36,338 nucleotides of DNA from Myxococcales bacterium (GCA_030652255.1 JAUSAZ010000198.1:1-36338), one strand, 5' to 3'. Positions 1-9,017 are shown, counted from the first letter of the stretch. A program made the numbers and translations. Notes: generated from the sequence alone by a model not told the origin.

Positions 1-1082
1 TCCGCCGCCGCCGCCGCCACGTCGTCGCGCGCCAGCGCCCGCGCCACCGCGGCCACCGCCTCCATGCGCCCCGTCGCCGCCAGCGCCCGCACCGCGCGCC
101 GCGCCGCCACCACGCTCATCGTGGGGAGCGCCGCGATCACCGCCCGCTCGCCCGCCGCGCCCAGCGAGAGGGCCAGCGCCAGCGCCGCGTCGCCGTCTGG
201 CCCCTCCGCCGCGGCCAGCAGCGAGGCCACGCCGCCGTCGCCCGCCGCGTCGAGGGAGGTCATCCACCCGAGGCCGCCCAGCGCGCCGTCGTCGGCCGCG
301 AAGAGCCCCACGCACGCCGGCCGCTCGAGCGAGGGCAGCATCACCCGCACGCGCCCCGCGGCCCGCGCGGTCGCCAGCGCCTCGGGCGAGAGGGTCACCG
401 CGCGCCGCACGCCGCCGGGCTCCGCCGTCAACAGCCACCGCCGCGGGAGCCCCGCCGAGGGCGCCGCGGTGAGCTCCAGCGCCCGGAGAGCCACCGGCCC
501 GAGGGCCGGCCGCACCGTCACGAACGACCCCGCCAGGAGGGCCTGCGCCGTGCGCGGATCGCCGTCCTCCAACGCCCGCGCGACCGGCGGCGTGCCGTCG
601 ATGAGCCGCACGCCCACACCCCGGAGCGGCAGCGCGGATGCGGCGCCCGACACCACGCTCACCGACGCCTCTTGCGCCCCTGTGAGCGCCGCCTGCACCG
701 CGCCCAGCAACCGGCGGTTGGGCGCGCGGCTGAAGCGCAGCGACGGGCCCAGGACCCACCGCTCGGCGGGCACCTCCGCGAGGCCGCAGGGCCCGGCCGA
801 CTCGTCGTAGCGCTCGCGCACCACCGTGCCCTCGTCGACCGTGACCACGTCGCGGGTGCGCAGGCCGAGGTCCTCGCCCTGCCAGGTGGTGGGGCCCTCC
901 CAGAGCACCGTCGGGTGTGGCGGAGGAGCGCCCGTGCCGGGGTAGCTCAGCACCCGCGCGGTGCCCGGCGCCGTCACGACGAGCACCGTCGACGCGCCGA
1001 GCGTGACCCGCTGCGTCGCGCCCTGGGCCGACGCCTCCGCCGCGGCGAGCACCAGCGCCAGGGCGATGGCCCGAGGTCTCAC
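1..1082 (-). CDS. Exported alanine-rich hypothetical protein, C-terminus missing (partial)
   Basis: Reading leftward from a GTG at 1082, an open frame of 360 codons runs without a stop to the window edge, so the C-terminus is missing. The first 20 residues (MRPRAIALALVLAAAEASAQ) look like a signal peptide ending in an Ala-x-Ala-type site, so the protein is probably exported. The middle (about residues 21-250) matches no family I can name. From about residue 290 the sequence becomes a run of short Ala/Leu/Val-rich helices resembling HEAT-type repeats. The GTG overlaps the TGA of the upstream dnaJ gene (GTGA at 1082-1079), which implies translational coupling with the two chaperone genes. The start is chosen for that overlap and for the signal peptide. 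Function unknown. Confidence 0.75.
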   Translation of the reverse strand, partial: MRPRAIALALVLAAAEASAQGATQRVTLGASTVLVVTAPGTARVLSYPGTGAPPPHPTVLWEGPTTWQGEDLGLRTRDVVTVDEGTVVRERYDESAGPCGLAEVPAERWVLGPSLRFSRAPNRRLLGAVQAALTGAQEASVSVVSGAASALPLRGVGVRLIDGTPPVARALEDGDPRTAQALLAGSFVTVRPALGPVALRALELTAAPSAGLPRRWLLTAEPGGVRRAVTLSPEALATARAAGRVRVMLPSLERPACVGLFAADDGALGGLGWMTSLDAAGDGGVASLLAAAEGPDGDAALALALSLGAAGERAVIAALPTMSVVAARRAVRALAATGRMEAVAAVARALARDDVAAAAA

Positions 1083-2182
1083 GCCTCCGAGCCGTTGAGC
1101 GCCTTCGCGAACTCCTCCAGCGCCTTGCGGGCCTTGGCGCTCAGGCGCCGCGGGACCTCCACGCGCGCCACCGCGATGAGGTTTCCCCGGCCGCCGCCGT
1201 CGACGTAGGGAACGCCGATGCCCTCCATCGTGAAGGCCGTGTTGGGCTGCGTGCCGGGCGGGATGTTCACCGTCACCGGGGTGCCGTCGAGGTTGGACAG
1301 CTCCGCCGTGCCGCCGAGCGCCGCGGTGTGGAAGGCCACCGGCACCTCCACGAGGAGGTCGTTGCCCTCGCGCTGGAACTTCGTGTCCTGCTCGACCTCC
1401 ATCACCACCAGGAGGTTGCCCGGGGGCCCGCCGTTGGGCCCCGGCTCGCCGTGGCCCGCCACCCGGATGGCCTGCCCGTGGTCGATGCCCGCGGGGATCG
1501 ACACCTTGACCTTCTTCTCCGAGCGCACCTCGCCGCGGCCGCGGCAGTCGCCGCAGGGCTTGTTGATCACCTTGCCCGCGCCGCCGCACTCGGGGCACGG
1601 CATCGCGATCATGAAGCCCATGCTGCCCTGCGTGACCTGACCGCGGCCCTTGCAGCCGTTGCAGGTCACCGGCTGGCTGCCCTTGGCGGCGCCCGAACCG
1701 TTGCACGTCGCGCACGCCGCCGGGAACACCACGCTCACGTCGCGCTTGGTGCCGAACACAGCCTCGCGCAGGGTGAGGCGCACGCCCGCGCGGAGGTCGC
1801 GACCGGGCTGCACCCGGGGCTGGCTCGGCCGACCACGACCGCCGCCGCCGCGACCGCCACCGCCGCCAGGGCCGAAGCCCGAGCCGAAGAAGTCCGCGAA
1901 GAGGTCCTGGAACTGCTCGAAGATGTCCTCCGGCGGCCGGGACCCCTGACCCTCCAGGCCCGCGTGGCCGTACTGGTCGTAGATCTTCCGCTTCTGGTCA
2001 TCCGAGAGCACGTCGTACGCCTCGGTGATCTCCTTGAACTTCTCCTCCGCCTCCTTGTCCCCGGGGTTGCGGTCGGGGTGGTACTTGAACGCCTCCTTCC
2101 GGAACGACTTCTTGATCTCATCGCCGGACGAGGTCTTCTGGACCGCCAGCACTTCGTAATAATCGCGCTTGACCGCTGCCAT
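1079..2182 (-). CDS. dnaJ: Chaperone protein DnaJ (second of tandem pair)
   Basis: Type I Hsp40 co-chaperone of 367 aa that would stimulate a DnaK-type Hsp70 ATPase and hold unfolded clients in the cytoplasm. The J domain occupies residues 7-72 with HPD at 35-37. A Gly/Phe-rich linker (about 95-120) follows. Four CxxCxGxG zinc motifs begin at Cys157 (CATCNGSG, CNGCKGRG, CPECGGAG, CGDCRGRG), and then comes the C-terminal substrate-binding barrel. All expected catalytic and zinc residues are present and the length is normal. It lies 21 bp downstream of another complete dnaJ and ends in a GTGA overlap with an exported protein gene. No dnaK or grpE is nearby, so the Hsp70 partner is encoded elsewhere. 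Confidence 0.95.
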   Translation of the reverse strand: MAAVKRDYYEVLAVQKTSSGDEIKKSFRKEAFKYHPDRNPGDKEAEEKFKEITEAYDVLSDDQKRKIYDQYGHAGLEGQGSRPPEDIFEQFQDLFADFFGSGFGPGGGGGRGGGGRGRPSQPRVQPGRDLRAGVRLTLREAVFGTKRDVSVVFPAACATCNGSGAAKGSQPVTCNGCKGRGQVTQGSMGFMIAMPCPECGGAGKVINKPCGDCRGRGEVRSEKKVKVSIPAGIDHGQAIRVAGHGEPGPNGGPPGNLLVVMEVEQDTKFQREGNDLLVEVPVAFHTAALGGTAELSNLDGTPVTVNIPPGTQPNTAFTMEGIGVPYVDGGGRGNLIAVARVEVPRRLSAKARKALEEFAKALNGSEA

Positions 2183-2203
2183 CGCCGTATATCCTGCCGA
2201 ACT

Positions 2204-3313
2204 CTAGAGAAGGTCTTTGAGCTTCTCGAAGAAGCTCTTCTGCTGCGGGTGCGTCTCCTGCCCGAGCGCCGCCGCCAGCTGCTCGACCAGCGCCTTCTGC
2301 TCGTCGCTGAGCTTCGTCGGCACCTCGAGCTGCACCGTCACGATCTGGTCGCCGCGGCTGTACCCGCCGAAGCGCGGCATGCCCTTGCCGCGGAGCCGAA
2401 GCTCCTGCCCCGGCTGGATGCCCGCGGGCACCCGCAGCTTCGCGCCGCCCTCGAGCGTGGGCACGTCCACCATCGCCCCGAGCGCCGCCTGCGGGAAGCT
2501 CAAGGGCAGCGCGCACCGCAGGTCTTGCCCGTCGCGGGTGAACACCGCGTGCGGCGCGATGCGCACCGTGATCTCCAGGTTGCCCGACGGGAGCCCGTTG
2601 CCTGGCGCCTCGCCGTAGCCGTCGACCGTGCGCGTCGCGCCGTCGTCGACCCCCGCCGGCAGCACCACCTGGAGCTTCTCCGTGCGCTTCATCACCCCGC
2701 TGCCGCCGCACTTCGCGCACGGCTCCCGGGGGATGGTCCCCTTGGCGCCGCAGCGCCCGCAGGGGCGCGACATCTTGAAGAAGCCCTGCTGGTAGCGCAC
2801 CTCGCCGCGGCCCGCGCAGGCCGCGCAGGTGTCCACCGGAGTGCCCGGCGCGGCGCCGCGGCCGGCGCACACCTCGCACACCGCGGGGCGCTCGAACTCC
2901 ACCGCCTTCTCGCAGCCCTTGGCCGCCTCTTCGAGCGTGATCACGAGCTCGAGCGCGATGTCGCGGCCGCCGCGCGTCTGCCCCCGAACGAAGCTCCCCA
3001 CCCCGCCGCCCATGCCGCCGAAGAGACCCCCCATCAGGTCGCTGAAGAGCTCCTCGATGTTGATCTGCTGGAAGTCGGGCATGCCCCCGGGGCCCGCCGG
3101 GGCGCTGCCGAAGCGGTCGAAGTGCGCGCGGCGGTCGGCGTCACTCAGCACGTGGTACGCCTCGGAGCACTGCTTGAACTTCGCCTCGGCCTCGGCGTTG
3201 TTGGGGTTGCGGTCGGGGTGATACTTCAGCGCCGCCTTGCGGTAGGCCGCCTTGATCTCCTCCGCGGTCGCGCCGCGCGCGACGCCGAGCACTTCGTAAT
3301 AGTCCGTTGCCAT
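2204..3313 (-). CDS. dnaJ: Chaperone protein DnaJ (first of tandem pair)
   Basis: Second complete type I DnaJ of 369 aa. The J domain is at residues 4-70 with HPD at 32-34. The linker is short and Gly/Met-rich rather than Gly/Phe-rich. Four zinc motifs (CEVCAGRG, CAACAGRG, CGRCGAKG, CAKCGGSG) and a C-terminal domain rich in Leu/Lys follow. The start is the ATG at 3313: the J-domain signature begins four residues later, whereas the open frame further upstream is unrelated noise. It is the first gene of a three-gene minus-strand run and is divergent from the TPR/PEGA-like gene at 3485. Divergence in linker and C-terminus from its neighbour suggests two clients or two Hsp70 partners (inference). 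No CIRCE element was seen upstream. Confidence 0.95.
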   Translation of the reverse strand: MATDYYEVLGVARGATAEEIKAAYRKAALKYHPDRNPNNAEAEAKFKQCSEAYHVLSDADRRAHFDRFGSAPAGPGGMPDFQQINIEELFSDLMGGLFGGMGGGVGSFVRGQTRGGRDIALELVITLEEAAKGCEKAVEFERPAVCEVCAGRGAAPGTPVDTCAACAGRGEVRYQQGFFKMSRPCGRCGAKGTIPREPCAKCGGSGVMKRTEKLQVVLPAGVDDGATRTVDGYGEAPGNGLPSGNLEITVRIAPHAVFTRDGQDLRCALPLSFPQAALGAMVDVPTLEGGAKLRVPAGIQPGQELRLRGKGMPRFGGYSRGDQIVTVQLEVPTKLSDEQKALVEQLAAALGQETHPQQKSFFEKLKDLL

Positions 3314-3401
3314 GAACGCGCGGCACCTTACGTCCCCCTCTTCCGTCCCGCAACGCGCCGCGGCACACCATCCACCGAGCTGCCCGAAGCCGTCGCAACC
3401 C

Positions 3402-3430
3402 TTGACTTCCAGACCCGAATTTCGAAGCAT
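3402..3430 (+). promoter_or_regulatory. Putative sigma-70-type promoter for the TPR/PEGA-kinase pair
   Basis: TTGACT (3402-3407) is separated by 17 nt from AAGCAT (3425-3430), about 55 bp upstream of the ATG at 3485. The -35 is close to consensus and the -10 is weak. It lies in the 171-bp divergent gap between dnaJ and the TPR/PEGA-like gene. Confidence 0.3.
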
Positions 3431-3484
3431 GGCGCCACCGTGGCGGTGAATTTCCTGACGCCGGTGGTGCCCCGATGGGGGGTG

Positions 3485-4474
3485 ATGCTCCGAGGCGTCG
3501 CGCTCTCCTCCGTCCTTGCGCTCCTCGCCTTGCCCGCAGCCGCGCAGACCAACGTCGACGAGGCCGCGGCGGCCTACGAGCAGGGCCAGCGCGCCTTCGC
3601 CAACGGGGACTTCCCCACCGCCGCGGAGTTCTTCGAGACCGCCGACCGCACCCAGCCCGCCGCGCAGGCGCTCATCCAGGCCATCCGCGCGCACCGCGGC
3701 GCGCGCACCCCCGCGCACGACGCCCGCGCCGCCACCCTCGCGCTCACCCTCCTGCGCCGCGAGGCCGCCGACCCCCGCATCACCACCTACGCCAACCGCG
3801 TCGTCGACGACCTCTCGCCCAACCTCGCCCGCGTCACGGTGCAGTGCAACGGCTGCGACCTCTCCCTCGACGCGCAGGCCAGCGGCAGCGACGTCTTCGC
3901 CGAGCCCGGGCCGCACACCCTCACCGCCGCCTGGGGCATGCGGGTCACCCACCGCCCGCTGCAGCTCCTCGCGGGCAGCAACAACCCCATCGAGCTCACC
4001 ATGCCCGGCGCCGCGCCCGCTCCCCCCGCGGAGCCCCTGCGCATCGCCACGCCCGACGAAATCCAGGTGCGCGGCGGCATCGCCCTCGACAGCGAGCTCC
4101 CGCCCGCCATGCGCGGCGCCGTGCCCACCGTCGAGCGGCCGGCCCCGCCCCCGACGATCGATCCTCCCACCCCCGACGGGCTCTCGCCCGGGGTGTTCAT
4201 CACCGGCCTCGTGCTCACCGCCGGCCTCGGCGGCGCCCTCGTCTGGAGCGGCCTCGACACCCTCGACGGCAGCGAGGCCTACGCGCAAAACCCCACGCAG
4301 TCGGCGCTCGACGACGGCCGGGTGCGCGAGCTGCGCACCAACGTGCTCGCCGGGGTCACCGCCGCGGCGGGCGTCACCACCATCCTCATCGGGGCCTTCT
4401 TCACCCGCTGGCGCTCGGCCCCGCTGCGCGCGAGCGTCTCGCCCGCGGGGTTGTTCGTGGGCGGGAGATTCTGA
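3485..4474 (+). CDS. Exported TPR/PEGA-like protein with two C-terminal membrane segments
   Basis: A 329-aa protein. Residues 1-21 form a signal peptide ending LPAAAQ. Residues 24-110 are helical and TPR-like (AYEQGQRAFANGDF motif typical of one TPR). Residues about 115-175 resemble a PEGA-type beta domain (short strand, GPHTLTAAW hairpin). Two hydrophobic segments at about 238-258 and 290-308 are separated by a polar loop. The ATG at 3485 gives the signal peptide directly; the GTG just before it is an alternative. The stop TGA overlaps the ATG of the kinase gene (TGATG), indicating coupled translation. The same TPR, PEGA-like, TM-loop-TM layout recurs in the gene at 21312, also in a kinase operon, so it may be an envelope partner of the kinase (inference). 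Molecular function unknown. Confidence 0.8.
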   Translation: MLRGVALSSVLALLALPAAAQTNVDEAAAAYEQGQRAFANGDFPTAAEFFETADRTQPAAQALIQAIRAHRGARTPAHDARAATLALTLLRREAADPRITTYANRVVDDLSPNLARVTVQCNGCDLSLDAQASGSDVFAEPGPHTLTAAWGMRVTHRPLQLLAGSNNPIELTMPGAAPAPPAEPLRIATPDEIQVRGGIALDSELPPAMRGAVPTVERPAPPPTIDPPTPDGLSPGVFITGLVLTAGLGGALVWSGLDTLDGSEAYAQNPTQSALDDGRVRELRTNVLAGVTAAAGVTTILIGAFFTRWRSAPLRASVSPAGLFVGGRF

Positions 4475-6948
4475 TGGCGCACTTCGACGAGGCCCCGCAG
4501 GCCCGGCGCATCGGCCGCTACGAGGTGCTCGGCGAGATCGCCTCCGGCGGCATGGCGACGGTGTTCCTGGCGAAGTCCATGGGGGCCAAGGGGTTCTCGC
4601 GCCTGGTCGCCATCAAGCGCCTGCACCCGCACCTCGAAGGCGAAGAAGAGTTCGTGCAGATGTTCCTGGATGAGGCGCGGCTCGCGGCGCGCATCCGGCA
4701 TCCGCACGTGGTGGCCACCCTCGACGTCGAAGACGCCGAGGGGCTCTACATCGTCATGGAGTACATCGAGGGCGTGACCCTGCTCACCCTCTCGCGCACC
4801 GCGCAGAAGATGGGCGAGAAGGTCCCGGTGCCCGTCGCGGCGCGCATCGCCCTCGACATCCTCGGCGGCCTCCAGGCGGCGCACGACCTCATCGACGACA
4901 ACGGCGAGTTCCTCAACCTGGTGCACCGCGACGTCAGCCCGCAGAACATCCTGCTGGGCACCGACGGCGCCGCGCGCCTCACCGACTTCGGCATCGCCAA
5001 GGCCGGCTCGCGCCTCACGCAGACCCGCGACGGCCAGCTCAAGGGCAAGATCTCCTACATGGCCCCGGAGCAGACGCGCCGGCAGGAGATCGACCGCCGC
5101 GTCGACCTCTTCGCCATGGGCATCTGCATCTGGGAGCTCCTCGCCGGGCGCAGGCTCTTCCAGGGCGACAGCGACGTCGAGGTGCTCAACCACCTGCTCT
5201 TCGAGCCCATCCCCCGGCTGCGCGACGCCGCGCCGTCGGTGCCCGCCAGCCTCGAGCAGGTCGTGATGAAGGCCCTCGAGCGCGACCCCAACAACCGCTA
5301 CAGCTCCGCGCACGAGTTCGCCGACGCCATCGAGCGCGCCACCAAGGTGCTCGGCGGCCCCGGCAACCACCGCACCGTCGCGGCGTACATGCAGAAGATC
5401 TGCGGCGAGCGCATCCAGCGCGAGCGCGGCCGCATCGCCAACGGGCTGCCGCCCACCTCCGAGAGCGCCAGCACCGGCAGCTTCAAGGCCATCGATTTCC
5501 CGTCGGACAACGCGTCTCCGCCGCCGCGCCCGTCGGTGCCCGCCCCGTCCCCCTCGATGCCGCCGCCCGGGCAGCGCTTCCGCGCGCCCACCATGGCGGG
5601 CGTCGCGCCGCTGCCGCAGCAGAAGGCGCAGCAGCCGTTGCAGCCGCAGCGCCCGGTGACGGCCCCGGCGCCCCGGGCGGCCAACGCGTCGCCCACGAAG
5701 CTCCCGCTGCGCGCCGCGCCCGCACCCGCGCAGACGCCTGCGCCCCGGGCGTCCAAGGCCACGGTGATGGGCATGGGGCCCGCGAAGCAGCAGCAGGTCA
5801 GCGCCCCGATCGCGCTCACCTTCGAGCAGGACTTCGACGAGGAGATGGCCACCATGGCCGTCTCGCCGGGCTCGCCCGGGCACGAGTCCTGGGGCAGCTC
5901 CGACGCGGGCCCCACGGCGCCCGAGTTCGATCAGCCCTCGCCGGACTCGACCATCGTCGAGAGCGCGCCCATCGAGGCGATCATGGAGCGCCTGCGGCTC
6001 AACGGAGGCCAGCCCATCGCCCCGGCGCCCACGCCCGCGCGTGTGGACGACGACGGCTTCGCCGACGACGACGACATCGAGGAGATCGCCCCGGAGCCCT
6101 CCGAAGCCTTCCACGCCAACCGCCTCGGCGAGATGGCCGCGGCGCCCACGCCGTCGTTCTCGCCCTCGCCCTCGCCCGCACCCGCTCCGCAGCGCTACCC
6201 CTCGGGTTCGTCGCCCGCGCCGCAGCGCCATCCCTCGGGTTCGTCGCCGGCGCACAACCTCTCGCCGACGCCCTCCTTCGCCCCACTGCCGCCGGTGCAG
6301 GGCTCCGGCCCGATGGGTCAGTACGTTGCGCCCTCGTCGCCCTTCGGTCCGCTCGAGGCGCCGCAGCCGTGGTCGCTCGGCGCGCCGGCCCAGTCCGCGC
6401 TGCCCACCGCGGCGTACCGCGCGCAGCCGGGCACCGATCGCCGCAGCAACGTCATGGCCTTCGTGCTCGGGATGGTCATCGTGGCCCTCTTCGGCGGCGT
6501 GGCCATCGCGTGGGCGCTGCACCGCAACCAGTCCGACGCCCCCGCGGTGACGCCAGCCCCGCGGCCCGCCGTCGCGCCCGCGCCGGTCGCTGCGCCGGTC
6601 GTTGCACCGCCCGCGGTCGTCGCCCCCGCGCCGGTCGTTCCGCCCGCACCGCCCGCGCCGGTCGTCGCTCCGCCGGTCGCACCTCCTGCGCCGGTTGCAC
6701 CTCCCGCGCCGGTCGCCCAGCCGCCAGAAGCGCCCCCCGCGCCTGCGCCCGCGGCGGTCGATCGGCCCGCGGAGCCTGCCAGTCGCGGCCATCGCCGGCG
6801 ACGCTCGCGGCACAACGACCCTAGCGGCCCGGAGCCGCTCGCGATGCCCTCGGCGCTGGACGCACCCGTCCCCCGGGTGGTGCCTGCGCCGGTGAACAAC
6901 GCGCCCGACCCGGACGCGCCCGACCTGGGCAACCCGTACCGGCGCTGA
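4474..6948 (+). CDS. Hanks-type Ser/Thr protein kinase with transmembrane segment and Pro/Ala/Val-rich tail
   Basis: An 824-aa membrane kinase that would phosphorylate Ser/Thr on cytoplasmic targets. The kinase domain covers residues 16-290. It shows a Gly-rich loop GEIASGGMATV (20-30), catalytic Lys48, helix-C Glu67, HRD at 151-153 with Asn158, DFG at 171-173 and an APEQ P+1 motif, so it should be active. Residues 300-655 are a Pro/Ala-rich linker containing two 11-residue direct repeats (PAPQRxPSGSS) and several T-[VMI]-[MA] sites that could be autophosphorylated. One membrane helix is at about 661-683. The outer tail (about 685-824) is rich in VAPPAPV units and basic clusters and ends GNPYRR. 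It is translationally coupled to the preceding TPR/PEGA-like gene. Confidence 0.93.
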   Translation: MAHFDEAPQARRIGRYEVLGEIASGGMATVFLAKSMGAKGFSRLVAIKRLHPHLEGEEEFVQMFLDEARLAARIRHPHVVATLDVEDAEGLYIVMEYIEGVTLLTLSRTAQKMGEKVPVPVAARIALDILGGLQAAHDLIDDNGEFLNLVHRDVSPQNILLGTDGAARLTDFGIAKAGSRLTQTRDGQLKGKISYMAPEQTRRQEIDRRVDLFAMGICIWELLAGRRLFQGDSDVEVLNHLLFEPIPRLRDAAPSVPASLEQVVMKALERDPNNRYSSAHEFADAIERATKVLGGPGNHRTVAAYMQKICGERIQRERGRIANGLPPTSESASTGSFKAIDFPSDNASPPPRPSVPAPSPSMPPPGQRFRAPTMAGVAPLPQQKAQQPLQPQRPVTAPAPRAANASPTKLPLRAAPAPAQTPAPRASKATVMGMGPAKQQQVSAPIALTFEQDFDEEMATMAVSPGSPGHESWGSSDAGPTAPEFDQPSPDSTIVESAPIEAIMERLRLNGGQPIAPAPTPARVDDDGFADDDDIEEIAPEPSEAFHANRLGEMAAAPTPSFSPSPSPAPAPQRYPSGSSPAPQRHPSGSSPAHNLSPTPSFAPLPPVQGSGPMGQYVAPSSPFGPLEAPQPWSLGAPAQSALPTAAYRAQPGTDRRSNVMAFVLGMVIVALFGGVAIAWALHRNQSDAPAVTPAPRPAVAPAPVAAPVVAPPAVVAPAPVVPPAPPAPVVAPPVAPPAPVAPPAPVAQPPEAPPAPAPAAVDRPAEPASRGHRRRRSRHNDPSGPEPLAMPSALDAPVPRVVPAPVNNAPDPDAPDLGNPYRR

Positions 6949-6954
6949 TCACCG

Positions 6955-6979
6955 GCTCCGGGGGGAAGGCCCGCGGAGC
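6955..6979. terminator. Possible hairpin terminator between convergent genes
   Basis: GCTCCG (6955-6960) pairs with CGGAGC (6974-6979). The stem can be extended inward by three G-C pairs after one mismatch, around a GAAGG loop. It begins 6 bp after the kinase stop and lies between convergent genes. There is no T-tract, so termination by this hairpin is uncertain. Confidence 0.35.
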
Positions 6980-7034
6980 TGGTGTGTCGGGTGATGTCGA
7001 GGGTGATGGGGAGAGCGGGAGGGGAGGAAGCGTC

Positions 7035-7493
7035 TCAGCCGCGGCCGGACTCGCGCGCCGCGTCGAGCTGCGCCTGGAACCACTGGGCCGAGCGGGTGAG
7101 CTCTTCGAACTCGGCGCCCTCCTGCGGTCCGCTGAAGGCCTCGAGCTTCTTGGCGGCGGCGTCGAGCTCGGCGCGCGCCTTGGCGAGGTCGACGTCCTTC
7201 GAGTCGACGCAGCGGTCGGTCAGGATGGTCATCGTGTCGCCGCCCGCCTCGGCGAAGCCGGCGCCCACCGCGAGCACGAAGGTCTTGCCCTCGGAGCGGT
7301 AGCGCACGACGCCGGCGCGCAGCGCGGCCAGCAGCGGGAGGTGGCCCGGCAGCACGCCGAACTCACCATCCACGCTGGGGGCCTCGACCTGGTCGACGTC
7401 CTTGCGCACCGCGACGCCCGCGGGCGTCACCACATCGAGGCGAAGAACGCCGCTGCGGAGCGGTCCCGTGGCGAGGTCGGTGTCCATGGTCAT
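7035..7493 (-). CDS. atpC: F-type ATP synthase epsilon subunit
   Basis: A 152-aa epsilon subunit of the F1 central stalk; it couples rotation and can inhibit ATP hydrolysis. The N-terminal beta-sandwich shows the family features LRLDVVTPAG, FGVLPGHLPLLAAL and a VGAGFAEAGGDTMTILTD strand. It is followed by an Ala-rich helical hairpin (about 100-145). The start at 7493 is preceded by AGGAG with a 10-nt spacer; a second in-frame ATG two codons later is possible. It lies 17 bp downstream of atpD, the usual beta-epsilon order. The C-terminal helix region carries extra acidic residues compared with short epsilon proteins. Confidence 0.93.
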   Translation of the reverse strand: MTMDTDLATGPLRSGVLRLDVVTPAGVAVRKDVDQVEAPSVDGEFGVLPGHLPLLAALRAGVVRYRSEGKTFVLAVGAGFAEAGGDTMTILTDRCVDSKDVDLAKARAELDAAAKKLEAFSGPQEGAEFEELTRSAQWFQAQLDAARESGRG

Positions 7494-7510
7494 CGGTCAA
7501 GCGCTCCTGT

Positions 7511-8953
7511 TCAGCCGGCCTTGGAGAGCTGCTCGGCGGCCTTCTTCACGTCCGCGATGCCGCCCTTCAGGTAGAAGGCCTGCTCGGGCAGCGCGTCGAG
7601 CCCGCCCGACAGGATCTCCTCGAAGCCGTCGATGGTGTCCTTCAGCGGAACCAGCGCGCCCTCGAGCCCGGTGAACTGCTGCGCCACGAAGAAGGGCTGC
7701 GACAGGAAGCGCTGGATGCGCCGCGCGCGGGCGACGGTGCGCTTGTCGTCCTCGGAGAGCTCGTCCATGCCGAGGATGGCGATGATGTCCTGCAGGGCCT
7801 TGTAGCGCTGGAGGGTCTCCTGCACCTGGCGGGCGACCTTGTAGTGCCGCTCGCCCACGTACTGCGGCTGGAGCATGCGCGAGGTGGAGTCGAGGGGGTC
7901 CACCGCGGGGTAGATGCCCATCTCCGAGATGGCGCGGGAGAGCACCGTGGTGGCGTCGAGGTGCGAGAAGGTCGTCGCGGGCGCCGGGTCGGTGAGGTCG
8001 TCGGCGGGCACGTACACGGCCTGCACCGAGGTGATCGAGCCGTTCTTGGTCGAGGTGATGCGCTCCTGGAGGGCGCCCATCTCCGTGGCCAGCGTGGGCT
8101 GGTAGCCCACCGCGCTCGGGATGCGGCCGAGGAGCGCCGACACCTCGGAGCCCGCCTGCGTGAAGCGGAAGATGTTGTCGACGAAGAGCAGCACGTCCTG
8201 GTTCTCGTCGTCGCGGAAGTACTCCGCCACGGTGAGCGCCGAGAGGGCGACGCGGGCGCGGGCGCCGGGCGGCTCGTTCATCTGGCCGTAGACCAGGGCG
8301 GTCTTGCTGATGACCGAGGTCTTGCCGTCGCCGAGCTTGGACTCGGTCATCTCGACGAAGAGGTCGTTGCCCTCGCGGGTGCGCTCGCCGACGCCGGCGA
8401 ACACCGACACGCCGCCGTGGGCCTTCGCCACGTTGTTGATGAGCTCCATGATGAGCACGGTCTTGCCCACGCCGGCGCCGCCGAAGAGGCCGATCTTGCC
8501 GCCCTTCTTGTAGGGGGCGAGCAGGTCGATGACCTTGATGCCCGTCTCGAGGATCTCCTCCTTCGTGCTCTGGTCGGTGAACGACGGCGGAGCGCGGTGG
8601 ATGGGGCGGAACTTCTTGGCGTTGACCGGACCCGCCTCGTCGACGGGCTGGCCGATGACGTTGAGGATGCGACCGAGGGTCTCGGGGCCCACCGGCATCA
8701 TGATCGGGGCGCCGGTGGCCATCACTTCCGCGCCGCGCACGAGGCCGTCGGTGGAGTCCATGGCGATGGCGCGCACGGTGTTCTCACCGAGGTGCTGGGC
8801 GACCTCGAACACGAGGTTCCAGGGCTCGTCGCTGATGGACTTGTTGGACACCCGGAGGGCCGAGTTGATCGCCGGCACGCCGCCGGGCGGAAACTCCGCG
8901 TCGATGACGGGGCCGATGATCTGGGTGATGCGTCCGGTCGGAAGTTCTGCCAT
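7511..8953 (-). CDS. atpD: F-type ATP synthase beta subunit
   Basis: A 480-aa catalytic subunit of F1 that makes ATP from ADP and phosphate using the proton or sodium gradient. The Walker A motif GGAGVGKT is at residues 158-165. The GERTREGND catalytic-glutamate segment, the LLFVDNIFRFTQAGSEVSAL Walker B region and the PSAVGYQPTLATEMG segment are intact, and the length is normal. A Shine-Dalgarno AAGGAA precedes the ATG. It heads a two-gene operon with atpC. The alpha, gamma, delta and Fo genes are absent from the flanks, so the ATP synthase genes are split between loci. Confidence 0.98.
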   Translation of the reverse strand: MAELPTGRITQIIGPVIDAEFPPGGVPAINSALRVSNKSISDEPWNLVFEVAQHLGENTVRAIAMDSTDGLVRGAEVMATGAPIMMPVGPETLGRILNVIGQPVDEAGPVNAKKFRPIHRAPPSFTDQSTKEEILETGIKVIDLLAPYKKGGKIGLFGGAGVGKTVLIMELINNVAKAHGGVSVFAGVGERTREGNDLFVEMTESKLGDGKTSVISKTALVYGQMNEPPGARARVALSALTVAEYFRDDENQDVLLFVDNIFRFTQAGSEVSALLGRIPSAVGYQPTLATEMGALQERITSTKNGSITSVQAVYVPADDLTDPAPATTFSHLDATTVLSRAISEMGIYPAVDPLDSTSRMLQPQYVGERHYKVARQVQETLQRYKALQDIIAILGMDELSEDDKRTVARARRIQRFLSQPFFVAQQFTGLEGALVPLKDTIDGFEEILSGGLDALPEQAFYLKGGIADVKKAAEQLSKAG

Positions 8954-9017
8954 CGTCGTGTTCCTTGGCGGCGCGCATTGAGCCGCGCGCGAGGCGGTAG
9001 GTCGTCAGGGCGGCGCC

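Noticed and set aside
1328..4474. A 1048-codon plus-strand open frame covering both dnaJ genes
   Set aside because: It is the antisense shadow of the two DnaJ genes up to about 3313. Only its last part, from the ATG at 3485, is a real gene with signal peptide and TPR/PEGA-like domains.
4279..6813. An 844-codon minus-strand open frame opposite the kinase
   Set aside because: Arg/Gly/His-rich composition with no motif; the opposite strand encodes a complete kinase. Long antisense frames are expected at this GC content.
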